Program-made: the position numbers and the translations under genes
Notes under the pieces: generated by a model
What the model was told of the DNA's origin: nothing
What the model saw: the letters and a program-made list of their open reading frames with translations, nothing else
The model's database searches: none
In this document: piece by piece, positions 10,080-21,721 of the stretch
Position numbering within the stretch: position 1 is the first letter of the stretch
Layout: each line of letters starts with the position of its first letter
Source of the DNA: Trichobilharzia szidati
Lineage: Eukaryota > Platyhelminthes > Trematoda > Strigeidida > Schistosomatidae
Direction: 5' to 3'
Assembly: GCA_944472155.2 (NCBI GenBank)
Contig: OX235273.1
Location: 5,491,204 to 5,555,203, forward strand
Length of the DNA: 64,000 nt

Positions 10080-11130
10080 CAAATAATTCAAAAAAATTGA
10101 ACATATCAATGAGTTATCATTGAGGTATTCAGACGATAATCGACCTCCTGTAAGAAACTTCTATAAAGCCTGTTCAACGTTAATAATATATCCCCGACTG
10201 TAATTAAAAGCACGCTAAAAAGTTTCTAAGCCTGGATAAACGACAGATGTTGGCGGTGAATTGTGATATTGATTACCCAACGATGCGTATTTGATCAATT
10301 CTAAATCTAATCAGTTCAGCCGATGTCTGTGGTGTTGTATTCTGTGATCTGGATGGAGTTTAATTGTGAAGGCTCCATTGTACTTCTAGACAACATTTCC
10401 AGAGCTAGTGAGTTTTGGAATTCTGCATGAGTGAATGAATGAAATGTTTTCTGTGATGAACTTGATTAGGGCTGGTTGTCTTCATTAATTCATTCATTCA
10501 TTCAGGAAATATTCCCAGAACTCCCTTCATACCGAGATTAATACTGAAGATGTTGCCTGAAGACTACACAATTAAAATATCCAACTCAAATAACATAACA
10601 GTAACTCCACAAACAAACAAACAAACACGTCATCTCTCTTCTCTTCATGTCTGAGCTTTCGATTTTTAGCAGCGGTGGAGTTGACAGCCACACTCTCAGT
10701 CACTCATCTTTACCAAGCAAGTGAGGTTTAGTAGAGCGTCGGACTCCGGACCACGTATGTGGTTGGAGAACATTTTACCACTGAAGAACCGACTTAGTGA
10801 AAAAAGCGTACGAAACAAGTTTATTAGTATGTAGACTATGGTTCTGACAAATTTTTGCGAATAATTTTAGCACCAAGCCTGATTAAATCATTAAATCAGT
10901 TTAAAAGTGACTGGAATGTTGAAAAACTCGAATTTTCCTCAGGGTTGCCTCCAGCCACTTCCTTCTAGTTTGAAACTCTTCTGGAGTATGCAGGGATTAC
11001 TCCACATCACACTGAATCTAAGATTTTCACTCCAGGAGGAGTAGACTTCATGATTTACTATTGCGTGCTGCTGAAGAGTCTTGAACTAAAATGGTAATCT
11101 AACTGACATCAATTCTTGATTTTAAAAAAA
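10080..11130. other. Mostly unrecognised; weak PLE-2 relic
   Basis: Positions 10300-10440 resemble, on the minus strand, the PLE-2 3' region at 27.23-27.37 kb (shared tctagacaaca, ttctgcatgagtgaatgaatg versus ttctccatgaatgattg). A GAAT/ATTC array flanks it at about 10425-10505. Positions 10730-10800 look like a decayed tRNA-type head. No gene is recognised in the rest. Confidence 0.5.
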
Positions 11131-11132
11131 TT

Positions 11133-11850
11133 ATTATTATTCTATTATTATTGTTTCCTTTAATTCCTAGAGGAACAAAGGGCTTCAGCCGTACGTCTCC
11201 ATTGCGTTCGGTTCTCTGCTAGAGTCTTCACCTGGCTCCAAGTCTGCCCACACGCTTTCATCTCCTCTTCACATGACCTCCTCCAAGTCACCCACTCTCG
11301 CACTGACGACCAACTCGCCGCTTCCCTTTCGGGTTCCACTCGAGCAATGGCTTGTCTAGTGATGTCACTTGATGGTTTGTATTCTCAGAGTATGGCCAAT
11401 CCATCTCCATTTCTTCCTGCCTATTTGTTTCACAATCGGTTCTTGGTTGGTTCGCTCATTGACAGAGATCTCTGTTGCTGATCTTTTCTGGCCGGCCATC
11501 TGATCTTGAGTATTGAGCAAAGACAACTGTCAATGAAGGTCTGTAGTTTGTTTGAGATGCTCTTTATGATGCGCAGTGCAAGTGTCTGATCCGTGTACAG
11601 TAGCACTTACTTCACATTGGAGTTGGATATCCGGATCTTATTTTTTATGCTGAGTGCTGTTGACCTCCACACAGACTTGAGAGTAGTGAAAGCTTGTCTT
11701 GCTTTTCGGATTCTTGCTTTGATATCCTCGTCAGTTCCGCCTGTAGTTGAAACGATGCTTCCCAAGTAGGTAAAAGAGGTTGTTTCTTTCAGGTTCCTCC
11801 TATTTATGCTGATTGTTGTCTGTTGTTGTTGCTGTTGGTGGTGTTGCCTA
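11133..11850 (-). mobile_element. RTE-B copy B2
   Basis: A minus-strand 3' end with an ATT-rich tail at 11133-11155, then the terminal coding region through the KIRISNSNVK-like stretch and the CAA-repeat (poly-Gln) linker near 11820-11840. It is colinear with the copies at 6.3 and 55.4 kb. It is broken and 5'-truncated near 11850, immediately beside an RTE-C 3' end. Confidence 0.8.
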
Positions 11851-11861
11851 CCATGTGTCTA

Positions 11862-13190
11862 TATGATTATTTTTATTATTGTCCCTTTGAATTTTAAGTG
11901 GAACACTGAGCTTCACCAACACATCACTTTCTTCTGCTTTCTATGGTCCTCTTTAGATGTATCCACGATTATCCATAGTCTCTCATCTCTACTTCACACT
12001 ATATCGTCCATATCACTCTCAGACCAACGCCTAATTTTTCATTTCCAGTTCGGATTCTACTCCAACGATGGCCCGGTGCGCGATGTCATTCGATGATCGG
12101 TGGCACAGTGGTTAGGACTCCCGCCGACCATCCACATGGTCCTGGGTTCGATCGCCTGCCGACGCACACCCGATATTTATGGTCGGCCTACAAAATATGG
12201 GCTACCGATATCCATGCTGAAAATTCCATACTTGTACTGAAAATACGGTGTGGCATCAAGCTGTAATCAAAAAAATTTAAAAAAATAAAATAAATCTCCC
12301 CAGCGCCTACCCAATCCATCTCCATTTTCTTCGTCATATTTGTTCAGCGATAGGTTCTGGGTTAGTTTTTTCCACTGTGCAGTTTCTTGTTGCTAAATCT
12401 TTCTCCTCGGCCTGCCGTTTGATCTTCAATATGGAGCTATCGAAGGTGTCAGCCGTTGAGAAAAAGTCTGTAACCTGTTGGAAATGCTTTCTGTGACGCA
12501 CAGTGCAAGTTTTTGACCCATATAGAAGCACTGACTGACTTAAAATTAGTGTTGAAGATCCCAACCTTGTTCTTTATGCTGACTTTTTGTAGAAGATTTT
12601 CAATCTGATTTCAGATTGATGAAGGTGTATCTTGCCTTTCCGATTCTGGCTTTGACATGTTCCTCAGTTCCCCTGTGGTTGATAATTAAAGGAAGTAACC
12701 TCTTTCAAATTTCTCCCGTAGATGGTGATTAGATCTGGTTGTTGTTGTTGTGTGGTTGGTTGGTTGGTTATCTTCATCACCACCATCTTCTTTATGTTCA
12801 CCTGAAGTCCTGTCTTCGCTATCAGCCTCTTCAACCAGTTTGTTGGTTTTCGCCAGCAAGTCCGCGAATTTGTGTGACATTCGACATAAATCATCCACAC
12901 GCGAAATCCAGGTCTTCTACAGTCTTCTTATCGGTGGTCCAGCGTATTACTGTCTTCTCACTCTTTGTGTAGAGTCTGACGCATAATCCAGTCCATCACA
13001 ATTAAGAATATCATCGTGGGTGATAATAGGCAGGCAGCCTTGTCTTACTCCTGTCTTCACTTCGAACGCCTCTCTTAGAATTCCGTTGTGGATCACCTGG
13101 CACTTGGCACGCATTGTCTTATAGCCAGCGGTTGATTGAGGTTGATAGAAATTTGGTGCACTACACCTCACAGTGTTGAAGTAGTTTCCG
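11862..13190 (-). mobile_element. RTE-C copy, split by SINE-J
   Basis: Minus-strand element. It is interrupted at about 12097-12295 by SINE-J and resumes through the NTNLK-type region (12334-12564 frame: LLYGSKTCTVRH, STADTFDSSILKIKRQ). It continues to the post-catalytic MDDLCRMSHKFADLLAKTNK region (12686-12898) and to VIHNGILREAFEVKTGVRQG (12947-13171), which is RT palm. The catalytic FADD region near 12895 is frameshifted. It ends near 13190. Confidence 0.83.
12097..12295 (+). mobile_element. SINE-J in RTE-C
   Basis: Plus-strand unit with head tcggtggcacagtggttagg, box B-like gggttcgatcg near 12144, then cacacccgatatttatgg, ccatgctgaaaattccatac, gaaaatacggtgtggc and an A-rich tail to 12295. 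It splits an otherwise continuous RTE-C copy, so it is younger than that copy. Confidence 0.85.
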
Positions 13191-13239
13191 AATTATTATT
13201 ATTGTAGATTTCACTTTTTCAACTAACGTATATGTTTTT

Positions 13240-13755
13240 ACGAGTTGATGACGAATTGATATCAGCTAGAGAACCATTGAAAGCCAGCTGGGGGGAGTAC
13301 TGGACAGCTGTTTCATCCAACTAGGCTTGGAATCATCGGCACTATGCACCAACCCTGCAGAGTTCCAACCTGGAACCTTCCGGTTACAAGGAAAGCTCGT
13401 ATACCATTCAACCACTGTGACCAAATTCAATGGCCCGTGAATTCTAGTTTTAGTGAGAAGTCGTGACCAGTGAGGTCCATCCAGTCAAGTGTCAGGATGG
13501 AGTTCCCACGGATGACACTGGTTGGTGGTCACATTAAATCACGAATCGGTAGAAGTTAGAATTCATGGGCTGGCCATTGAATCTGGTCCCAGCGGCTGAA
13601 TGGTATACGAGCTAGCTTGACTCGTAACCGGAAGGTCGTGCGTTCGAACCCTGGTGGCGGGTACATACTACCTATGATTCTCAAACTAGTTGGATGAAAC
13701 AACTGGCTGTCCAGCTGGTTTTCAATGATACTCTAACTGATATCAATCCGTCTTA
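13240..13755. mobile_element. SINE-HH inverted pair
   Basis: Minus arm 13240-13445: hammerhead-like gtttcatccaactagg (reverse) preceded by tggacagctg, then a decayed head. Plus arm 13450-13755: body (gtgagaagtcgtgaccagtg), tRNA-like head ggtcccagcggctgaatggt (13585-13604), box B gttcgaaccctgg near 13643, then caaactagttggatgaaac. The two arms are reverse complements over much of their length. Confidence 0.8.
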
Positions 13756-13799
13756 AAATCATAAAAACAAAACTAATCCTTACAAACCAACCAACTAGA

Positions 13800-14810
13800 A
13801 GAAAATTAATGTATATATATTTAATTATTTAACAAAATAAAGCCATGATGTAATTAGTATCTATTGTCATCATTGTAAAAGTTTCTTTTGGTATGTATGT
13901 GCTGATGTGTTAAGAGGTGTGTGTGTGTGTGAGTGTGTTGTGTATGTGTGCTGCCTACACTAGATGATGAATCACCTCGTGCTGTGTGTAATCCATCATA
14001 GTAATTGTAATTGTAATAATCATAATAAGAATGTATCATTTTCTTCCAAACAGATAGCAACATAAACAATGTCTACTGTAGAGTGAGTGTGCCATTAGAC
14101 ACATACACGCGCACCCACACACACACACACACACAAGCATGTGAACACCACAACAAACAACACATTGACTACTATTCACTGATGATGAATAAGTAGTGTC
14201 CAACACATCAACATCTTTCAGACAGTTAGTAAGTAGTCATGCTTTCTCTCTCTCCTCCACACCCACATCCCCACCCACATACACACATACACACATACAC
14301 GCACGTGTGACAGTTGATACCGATATTTAAACATAACCACGTACATGTGTGAAATGCTGGATTGTTTGGTACTTTTGTGTTTGTGTGTATGTGCTCTATT
14401 TAGGTTACCAGGTCAAATTGACACAACATGTGCATGTGCATTTGTGTGTGTGCCTGTGTATATAACTGTGTGTGTTGGTTGCTTGGTTGGTATTCACAAA
14501 TTTGAAATAAAACAATACTTGAATAAATAAAATGTTAGAAAAGTTTTCAAATAATGTAAACTTGTGTGTGATGTAAGATGATTACATTCTTGAATGTGTG
14601 ATCTATTTCACCTTGCTTAAAAAAGAAAATGAAGAAAGAGAGAATTTAATGTGTGTGTATAAGAGATGCTTCATTTGAGTACATTTTGTGTATTGATGTT
14701 TGTGTGTAATTGTGTGTGCGTAATTTTAAAACCAAGATTTTGAGTAGAGTGTTTTAATTCTGCATTGGAGTAGGTATCTTTAAAATACAGAACAGTATAT
14801 GATAGCTGTT
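13800..14810. repeat. GT/CA-rich microsatellite block
   Basis: Short dinucleotide arrays recur: GT at 13917-13935, CA at 14117-14135, CA-rich 14280-14305, then TG-rich 14380-14480 and 14700-14725. Frames here are only translated microsatellite. Positions 14670-14825 are duplicated at 16725-16895. No gene is recognised. Confidence 0.75.
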
Positions 14811-14825
14811 AAATAGCTGCAGGGT

Positions 14826-15764
14826 CGGTCGGTCGGTCGGTTTTCGACATAGAACTTTGCACATGTGTGCGGCAGTTCAAGTCTCCACACTCCCTCCATG
14901 TAGCACACAAAGCAAGAGAAGAGAGTAGGAGAAATGCAGATTAGAGACAGTAAACAGAGTTGAGAGATATAGGGATAGTAGTAACGAAGAACAATATGGT
15001 TTCATTTGAAATCATAAGTCACAAGGAGTGGATGCATCTGCGTTAGCCACTGAGAACGATTTTTAGCCATATCACCAATTGTTTCCAACCATTGGTTTTT
15101 ACCGTCCCGAAGATCCCAACCAGTCAGGAAGTCTACACCTTCCTACGTTGCTTAAACTAACTGTTGTAGATTTCATTAACTGATGCCATGTTTTGGTTTG
15201 ACCACCGCTAGCTCTTTTCCAGCCTGACCCTATATCAGCTAACATTGCCTATTGTCGAGGAAGGCGATGACTAGGCATACGTAGCACATGTCCTAGCCAT
15301 CTCAGTCGAAGTAATTTCACCGTTTCGTCGATTGATTCCCCCGCCTTACCTAGCACTCGACGCCTAACCTCAATATTGCTCACCTTATTATACCACTTCA
15401 CACGGGAGATAGAACGCAGACACCTATGATCGAAGACAGCTAATCTTTTCATGTCTTCTGCTCTCAGTGGCCAGGTCTTACTCACAGCCATAAAGGAGGA
15501 CACAGAGGACTGTTGAGTAGTACACACGCCCTTTCGTTGATAGTCGGATATCACGTCTACGCCAGAGAGGGCGTAAAGTGGTTTATGCGAACCTAGCCCT
15601 CTGTATTCGTGCTGAAATTTCGTCTGAGATCAACCCGTTGGGGCTGATGGTACTTCTCAAGTAATTGAAGCGGTTAACGTGCTCTACCACTTCACTTCCT
15701 ATTTCTAATCTAGGGGTCGGTGAAGTCCAATCCTGCAGCATCATCTTACATTTTACAGGGGCAA
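14826..15764 (-). mobile_element. nLTR-E copy E2 with TSD and empty site
   Basis: A minus-strand copy. Its 3' end carries a tetranucleotide array (CCGA read on minus, 14826-14842) rather than CAGA. The 9 bp TSD ctgcagggt is at 14817-14825 and 15765-15773. The duplicated locus has the unoccupied site ttgtagggt at 16883-16891. Coding at 15249-15554 reads WPLRAEDMKRL, FDHRCLRSISRVKWYNKVSN, KLLRLRWLGHVLRMPSHRLP. It is frameshifted upstream. Confidence 0.9.
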
Positions 15765-16724
15765 CTGCAGGGTACCTCTTGGCATAACTGACGTTGCTCC
15801 CCCCGCCTCTGGGACAGGCTTCTAGCTTCTAGCTGAAGCCCTATGATGTTCCACTGGGAACCACTTGCCCTTTAGTACCCTTCATAATACGACATAGTCC
15901 TTTTTGATTAGCCCATGAAAAACTAAGAGGGAGGGGGAGCAATACAGTAAAATACGTAAGATGAAAGAGTTAACAAACTGTAAAAGTAAAAGATGAGTGA
16001 TTCTTCCTGATTGTCTTAACTTCTTGATTTCTAAGTTTAGACGGAACATTCTCTTAGAAATCGATAAAATATGGGATGACAAAGAAAGGTCTCAGTATAG
16101 AACTGTTCCAAGGTATTAAATGCGTTTGAATTAATTTCTATTTCAGTGCCCTCTATATACTCTACAAGCAGCATCCTTGTGAATGGACCAGTTTGTATAG
16201 CTCACGTTTTATGCCTAAAAGTGTACCAATACCTCAATGAGTTCTTAATGTTTAACATTAGATTGGCTGTCTGTAATTCCCAGGTAACTGATACATATTG
16301 AAAAGTAGAGGCAATCGAATTAATCGATAAGCATTAATATCTCCAAAGGTCAAAATGCTATGTACAGTTCTCCAGAAAGAAGGGAAATTAGAAGTGTACA
16401 CACAGAGATTCACTCACTCCGCTTACTCACTCAGTTGTCGAAATATCAGATAAGTAGTTGAATTATTCCCTACCTCCCCTCCCCCTCCGCGGCATCGATT
16501 CTTTTCTCCATGAAACTTAGACAAAGAGAAGTTTTGAAGTTTGCACACATGCAATAAATACTCCTCTTTGACATTTATCAAAATCAATAATTTTCTCTTT
16601 TTTCCCTAATTTTACAAAGTTTTTTTCTCTCCATTTATTCCTTTGTCAAAAACAAAATAAATAAATGCATAAATAAGAAACAAAGAACACGAGTCAATCA
16701 CTGAATGCCTACCTACCACTCGGA
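15765..16724. repeat. Duplicated block, counterpart of 3.66-5.15 kb
   Basis: Includes a SINE-I tail piece (15818-15865), a CR1-F fragment on minus (15850-16090; frame 15882-16082 reads SSHILSISKRMFRLNL and QFVNSFILRILLYC) and the segment matching 4669-5145. It lacks the RTE-A insertion found in the other copy. No gene is recognised. Confidence 0.8.
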
Positions 16725-16945
16725 TGTTCATTTAAATACATTTTGTGTATTGATGTTTGTGTTTACTTGTGTGTGTGTGTGCGTGTGTGTTTTCAAAACC
16801 AACATTTTGAGTAGAGTGTTTTAATTCTGCATTGGAATAGGTATCTTTAAATACAGAACAGTATATGATAGCTGTTAAACAGTTGTAGGGTACCTCTTAG
16901 CATAATTGATGTTCCTCCTCCCGCCGCTGAGACAGGAGACTTGCA
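16725..16945 (+). repeat. Direct duplicate of 14670-14825 plus 15765-15835
   Basis: Shared landmarks are tacattttgtgtattgatgt, ttttgagtagagtgttttaa, acagaacagtatatgatagc and gggtacctctt. Here the sequence is continuous, whereas the upstream copy is split by nLTR-E2. This shows a tandem duplication of about 1 kb that preceded that insertion. Confidence 0.85.
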
Positions 16946-17039
16946 GATACGTCTGTCGGCAGTCCAGTCTGAAACCTAGGTCTACGGCTTCCTACCAGTT
17001 GCTTGCAGCAACTAACATCATTTCAGAGTGATTGATTGA

Positions 17040-17445
17040 TTGACTGACTGACTAACTAACTAACTGAGTTTCAGCATAGAAACCATCAGGGAGAACTGAA
17101 TAGATGTTTCGTCCTTGCTTCTGACTCTTCAGTAGAGTAAATCTCCATCCTTACGAAACCTATAATTCAAATATTCATCTCCAGCTCACTGATGGGTAAT
17201 CGATGGATGTTTTGAAGTAATACTGAAAAGTCGTGTCAGGCATGGTCCAGCACGGGATGAACTAGTTGTGTACAGTGCTAGATCATGAAGTGACGAAAGT
17301 TAGATTCCATGTGTCATTGAATTCTATTTCAAGTGAGTGAATGGTCAGTTAGCTTGGGCTGGTAACTTGGTCATCCAAGATTTGATCCCTAGGGGGTTCG
17401 TGGGTGTGTCTGTTGGAGAATCTTAGACTAGTGCGAAACAAAAGC
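17040..17445. mobile_element. SINE-HH inverted pair, decayed
   Basis: Left arm 17070-17155 is the minus-strand hammerhead-like portion (gatgtttcgtccttgcttct, then gactcttcagtagagt). Right arm 17170-17445 is body (agtcgtgtcaggcatggtcc), a weak tRNA-like head around 17335-17400, and gaatcttagactagtgcgaaac. Preceded by a GATT/GACT/AACT tetranucleotide run at 17028-17065. Confidence 0.65.
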
Positions 17446-17594
17446 ACACAAAACAAAAAAACAACACCAAGATGTACGTTACACAAAATCCCATAGATTG
17501 TGCGAAGGCTTGGATACTGCTCGAATGCCCAGACTGAAGCAGGTGATTGTCTTAACAGGCTACATCCCAAGCCACTTATTTTAAATATGATCTA

Positions 17595-18025
17595 TGAGGC
17601 AGTGCTACTATACGGATCAGAGCGTTTCAAACAAATTACAGACCTTCATTAACAGTTGTCTTCACTCAATACTCAATATCAGATGGCCGGCCAGAAAAGA
17701 TCAGCAACAGAGATCTCTGGCATTGAGCGAACCAACCAGAAACCTATTGTGAAACAAATAGGCAGGAAGAAATGGAGGTGGATTGGCCATACTCTGAGGA
17801 AGCCATCAAGTGACATCAATAGACAAGCCATTGCTCGAGTAGAACCCGAAAGGGAAGCGGCGAGTTGGTCGTCAGTGCAAGGGTGACTTGGAGGAGGTCA
17901 TGTGAAGAGGAGATATAAACGTGTGGCAGACTTGGAGCCAGATGAATACTCTAGCAGAGAACCGAACGCAATGGAGACGCACGGCTGAAGCCCTATATTC
18001 CTCTAGGAATTAAAGGAAACAATAA
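17595..18025 (+). mobile_element. RTE-B copy B3
   Basis: A plus-strand 3' end. The frame at 17656-17886 reads [37 protein letters not shown] and [11 protein letters not shown], the conserved RTE-B C-terminus. The 3' terminus is ggaattaaaggaaacaataa at about 17997. It is 5'-truncated and has stops in the last coding section. Confidence 0.85.
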
Positions 18026-18029
18026 TATA

Positions 18030-18970
18030 TAATATTATCAGGCAGTGAGTGGAGTAGCGTCAGGAACCACCTTCATATGTTGCAGGCTTATCAAATATCC
18101 AGATCGCTGAGATCCTGAACCTATCGCTGGTTTCATAAGGTTTGGCCTAATACTCAGTGCTCTAATCACTGTAACCGACGCGGAACAACAGAAAACGGTT
18201 GGGCAACACAATTATTTATTCCTCAAGCGACAATGAAACAGATTTACAGTGGTTAATTACTGCTAAACTCTGTAAACAAACGTTAATATAATAAATAATA
18301 ATAATACTTCTGATAGTATTTCTCCGGTCTTCCCCCAATGGAGACCAGTTCGAATAAATGAACTATTCAACATTGACACAGGTTGATACACCATTCGACC
18401 CGTTTCGATTCTACAGCAGCAGGTTTGAAATCAAGGTTTTTCAGCACTCCTAGGCAGGGAGTAGGCCGGCGTGTTCACTAGTCCAGTTGTAAGCACCATA
18501 CGTTCACGTACGGCCCTACACTTTTGTGAGGAACACACCCGCCAATACGTGAAGACATTGAATAAGAGTCACGTGGTAGAAACTGTGAATGTGTGGTCAC
18601 ATGAAAGCATTTGGAGTGAAAGAGTGAAGTCTACTCAACTTGGTCAGTACCACGTCATCTACGACGTAAAGGGACAATACTTGTCAGTCGATAAAAAACC
18701 CTAAATTTTTGTTCATTCCTTTTTTGAGTTGAACATTTTATAGGGTTATTCCTCATTGAGCAGTTAACAATCCAGTTTAACTTTCAGTCATGTCTCCACA
18801 CTGCCTAAGATAAGTTAGTCATAAAGTCTTCTTCAAAACTATCAGATATTTACCATTAAAACAGTCGCAGTTCCTCCTCCTTTCATCTGTTTAATGTTAA
18901 GACAGAAAAGAAAGAAAACTGTCGAGTGAAACTTACTCCCAACAAATTTCACTTACTTTTGTAGGGATCT
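18030..18970. other. Unclassified; possible decayed element
   Basis: A plus-strand 77-codon frame (18471-18704) reads TIRSRTALHFCEEHTRQYVK and YHVIYDVKGQYLSVDKK. I do not recognise it and it may be chance. The stretch around 18190-18260 (acaacagaaaacggttgggc ... ttatttattcctc) loosely resembles the start of the LTR at 37.7 kb but is not convincing. No other feature is seen. Confidence 0.35.
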
Positions 18971-18974
18971 GATT

Positions 18975-19540
18975 GCAGTTTGCAGTTTGACCACGGACTG
19001 ATATTGGTTAAAGAAAACTAGAAGAAAGTACTGGACAGCTGTTTCATCATCCCACTAGTTTGGGAATCACTGGCAGTAAGCACCCACCGCCACAGTTCGA
19101 ACTCCGGATCTTCCGGTTATTAGGCAAGCACACAGACCATTCATTCAGCCACTAGAACCCAACTCAATAGCCGGTCCATAATTTCGTTGGCTGCGAGTAT
19201 TGATCCTCACTGCTGACCGACTTGGGGGACTCCAATGACTAGGACTTCTGACTAGAACTCCTGGCAGCTTTACCCTGAAGCCAGTCACTAGCTGGCGTCA
19301 GATCAGTTTCCAAGGGTTGGTTTGTAGCTATCTGACTTGTTTTTCAAGTCTGACCTCCGATTGATGTCAGTTAGAGAACCGTTGAGAACTAGAAAAGTAC
19401 TGGACAGCTGTTTCGGGCGTGAGGGTGTTGTATCCTGCAGACGAGTCACAAGCTAGTGGGACGAAACAGCGGTGCAATACTCCAGTGCTAGTTTTCAATG
19501 GCTTTCCCTCCCTAATTGATATTAATTCCTTGGAAAACTT
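18975..19540. mobile_element. SINE-HH tandem and inverted cluster
   Basis: Positions 18975-19340 form a full minus-strand unit (tggacagctgtttcatcatc, reversed box B cacagttcgaactcc near 19102, body to tagtcattggagtcc-like). The next minus unit starts at 19345-19425 (gatgtcagttagagaaccgt, tggacagctgtttcgggc). A plus-strand hammerhead-like tail lies at 19440-19540 (gggacgaaacagcggtgc). Head-to-tail plus head-to-head arrangement is visible in one locus. Confidence 0.75.
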
Positions 19541-19544
19541 GAAA

Positions 19545-20240
19545 CTAATTTCATCTTTAATAGTATTGACTGTTTAATGAGAACGTCAATAACTATCGAT
19601 TGATTACGATACATGGTCAACCTACTTCCCCTTTTTACCGGACTACTTCTAGAAAAACTTCTCCCCTATTTGTTATTCAAAAATATATATATTACCGAAA
19701 ACAATAATGGGGAAAAATTAGGACAGAGTTCAAATTTTATCCTATGATTTGTTCTTTTCTTCAAATTGGCTTTAAATTGGACAAATTTTCTAAGTGCTGA
19801 ATACTTACCGTGTTTCAAATCGAATAACATTAAGGCATTTTTCTCATTTTTGTTTTCTTTCCCACAGAAAAAGAAACTATTTTCTTTTGTCATTAGAGGA
19901 TAAGTGATACATTATCTTGAATTTAAAGCATCTTTCGCTAACGAATTATTCACTTAAACAAAGTGATTTTTTTCTCTCATTACTAGGCTATACTAGGTCA
20001 ATGGTTCAATAGTGAATTGAATAGAATGTTAGATAAGTGGAGATATTTAATCTCCTCTCCTATACGATTCCATTAGGCTTATGCTTATGCCTGAGAATAA
20101 GGTTTGTTTCTAGAGGTGAATATATCTAGATTACTAAGTTTTGTTGTTGTTGTCGTTGTCGCTGCGAAGGTTAGATAAACGGTATAGTTGATCATGGTTG
20201 ATCCCAAGTGGCTGGTAGTACACATTTTTCAATTTTAAAC
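19545..20240. other. No recognised feature
   Basis: AT-rich. A 75-codon minus frame at 19666-19893 is low complexity (Lys/Asn/Phe) with no domain recognised. Short TTG/TCG repeats at about 20142-20165. Confidence 0.5.
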
Positions 20241-20243
20241 TAA

Positions 20244-21150
20244 CTGACTAACTGACTGGTTACAACAGAGAACATTGCACAGATGTGCAGCAGTGCAAGT
20301 CGCTACACTCCATGTAGCACACAAAGCAAGAGAAGAAAGTAAAAATGGATTGCAAAATAGAGACAGTAAACAGAGATATAAGGCAAAAAAAAATAATAAT
20401 AACTAAGAACAATATATAGTTTCATTGGGTACTATAAGTCACAAGGAGTGAATGCATCTGGTCCACTGAGAAAGAAGATTTTGAACCAGCCATATTACCA
20501 TTTGTCTCCAGCCTTCATTGGTTCTTACCATCCAGGGGACCCCAACCAGTCAGGAAATCTACACCTTCCTACGTCACAGGCTTAAACTAACTGTTGTGGA
20601 TTTCATTGAATGGTGCCATGTTTTGGTTTGACCGCCGCTAGCTCTTTTCCAGCCTGAACCTGTGTCAGCTAACATTGCTTGTCGAGGAAGGCGATGGCTA
20701 GGCACACGTAACACATGTTCTAATCATCTCAGCCGATATAGCTTCACACTCTCGTCTACTTATTTCCCCTGCCTCCTTACCTAACACTCGACTGATGCCT
20801 AACCTCAATATTGCTCACCCTATTATACCACTTCACACGGGAGATAGAACGCAGACACCTATGATCAAAGATAGCTGGCGTTTTCATGTCGTCAACTGTC
20901 AATGGCCATGTCTCACAGCCATGAAGGAGGACGAAGTAGAAATCTGCTCAGTACACTGCGCAGTCCTTTGGTTTACAGTCAGATATCATGTCTACGCCAG
21001 AGATAGTGTATGCGAAACTAGCCTTTTGCATCCATGCTGAGATTTCGTCAGCTATCAACCTGTTGGCGGGAGCGAATCGCATGCCAAACATTCGCAAATC
21101 GCAGCGTAAGGTGTTCAGAAGACTCTGCATTTTGTCAGCGTCTTCACCTT
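20244..21150 (-). mobile_element. nLTR-E copy E3
   Basis: Minus-strand copy, 3' end at 20244 with an AGTC/AGTT tetranucleotide array (aactaactgactaactgact). Coding relics include GWKRASGGQTKTWHH-type (20600-20680), the LRWL..MPSHRLPR region, and MQSLLNTLRCDLRMFGMRFA with FAPANRL (minus, 20948-21130). Several frameshifts are present; the 5' truncation is near 21150. Confidence 0.82.
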
Positions 21151-21720
21151 GAAGGAAACACGATATGAAATATGTTCAGCTTGAAAATAGATTATCAAGA
21201 ACATACAACCTAAGTGAAATATGACACCTTACCAACTAACTACTGATGATTTACAATAAACCTTTCAGAATGGCTACAATACTCATTACAGACAAGATCT
21301 AAGTCACTTACCATGTATGCGTCGTTTCAACTGTTGCGATCATTCTGTTTGAAAATGATGGGATAATTCTGTTGACATATATACACTAGTAAATGACATC
21401 TTTTTGAAACATTCGACATGTATGTTAAATAGGTTAGACTAGGAATACAGAGTGACGGATTTATGAATCTCACTCGGTGAACTTAGGAGTGAACCTTCAC
21501 CACATTCGTATATTCACTATCTTCCAATTTAGACAGTAATGTGATAAAATTAAAGTAAATAGGTCGGACAAGATTTATGGCTATGCTACACTGACTATTC
21601 TGATGAAAGTCCGGCTGATATGACGATCGTATCGTTGAAAAAAATGTCTCAGTTGAAACAATGACCTTCTTCATGCATTTCCTCTTTCTTCTGTTATCTC
21701 AGCGAATTATTATTATTTTT
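21151..21720. other. No recognised feature
   Basis: AT-rich with no repeat family of the window recognised. The minus 63-codon frame at 21483-21674 has no domain I know. Confidence 0.45.
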
Positions 21721-21721
21721 T

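Noticed and set aside
12739..12986. Plus-strand frames rich in Leu/Cys/Trp/His opposite RTE linkers
   Set aside because: They are antisense translations of the CAA-array linker and thumb coding of RTE-C; similar shadows occur at 39820, 48548 and 56080.
13854..14530. Frames rich in Thr/His or Val/Cys
   Set aside because: Translated GT/CA microsatellite.
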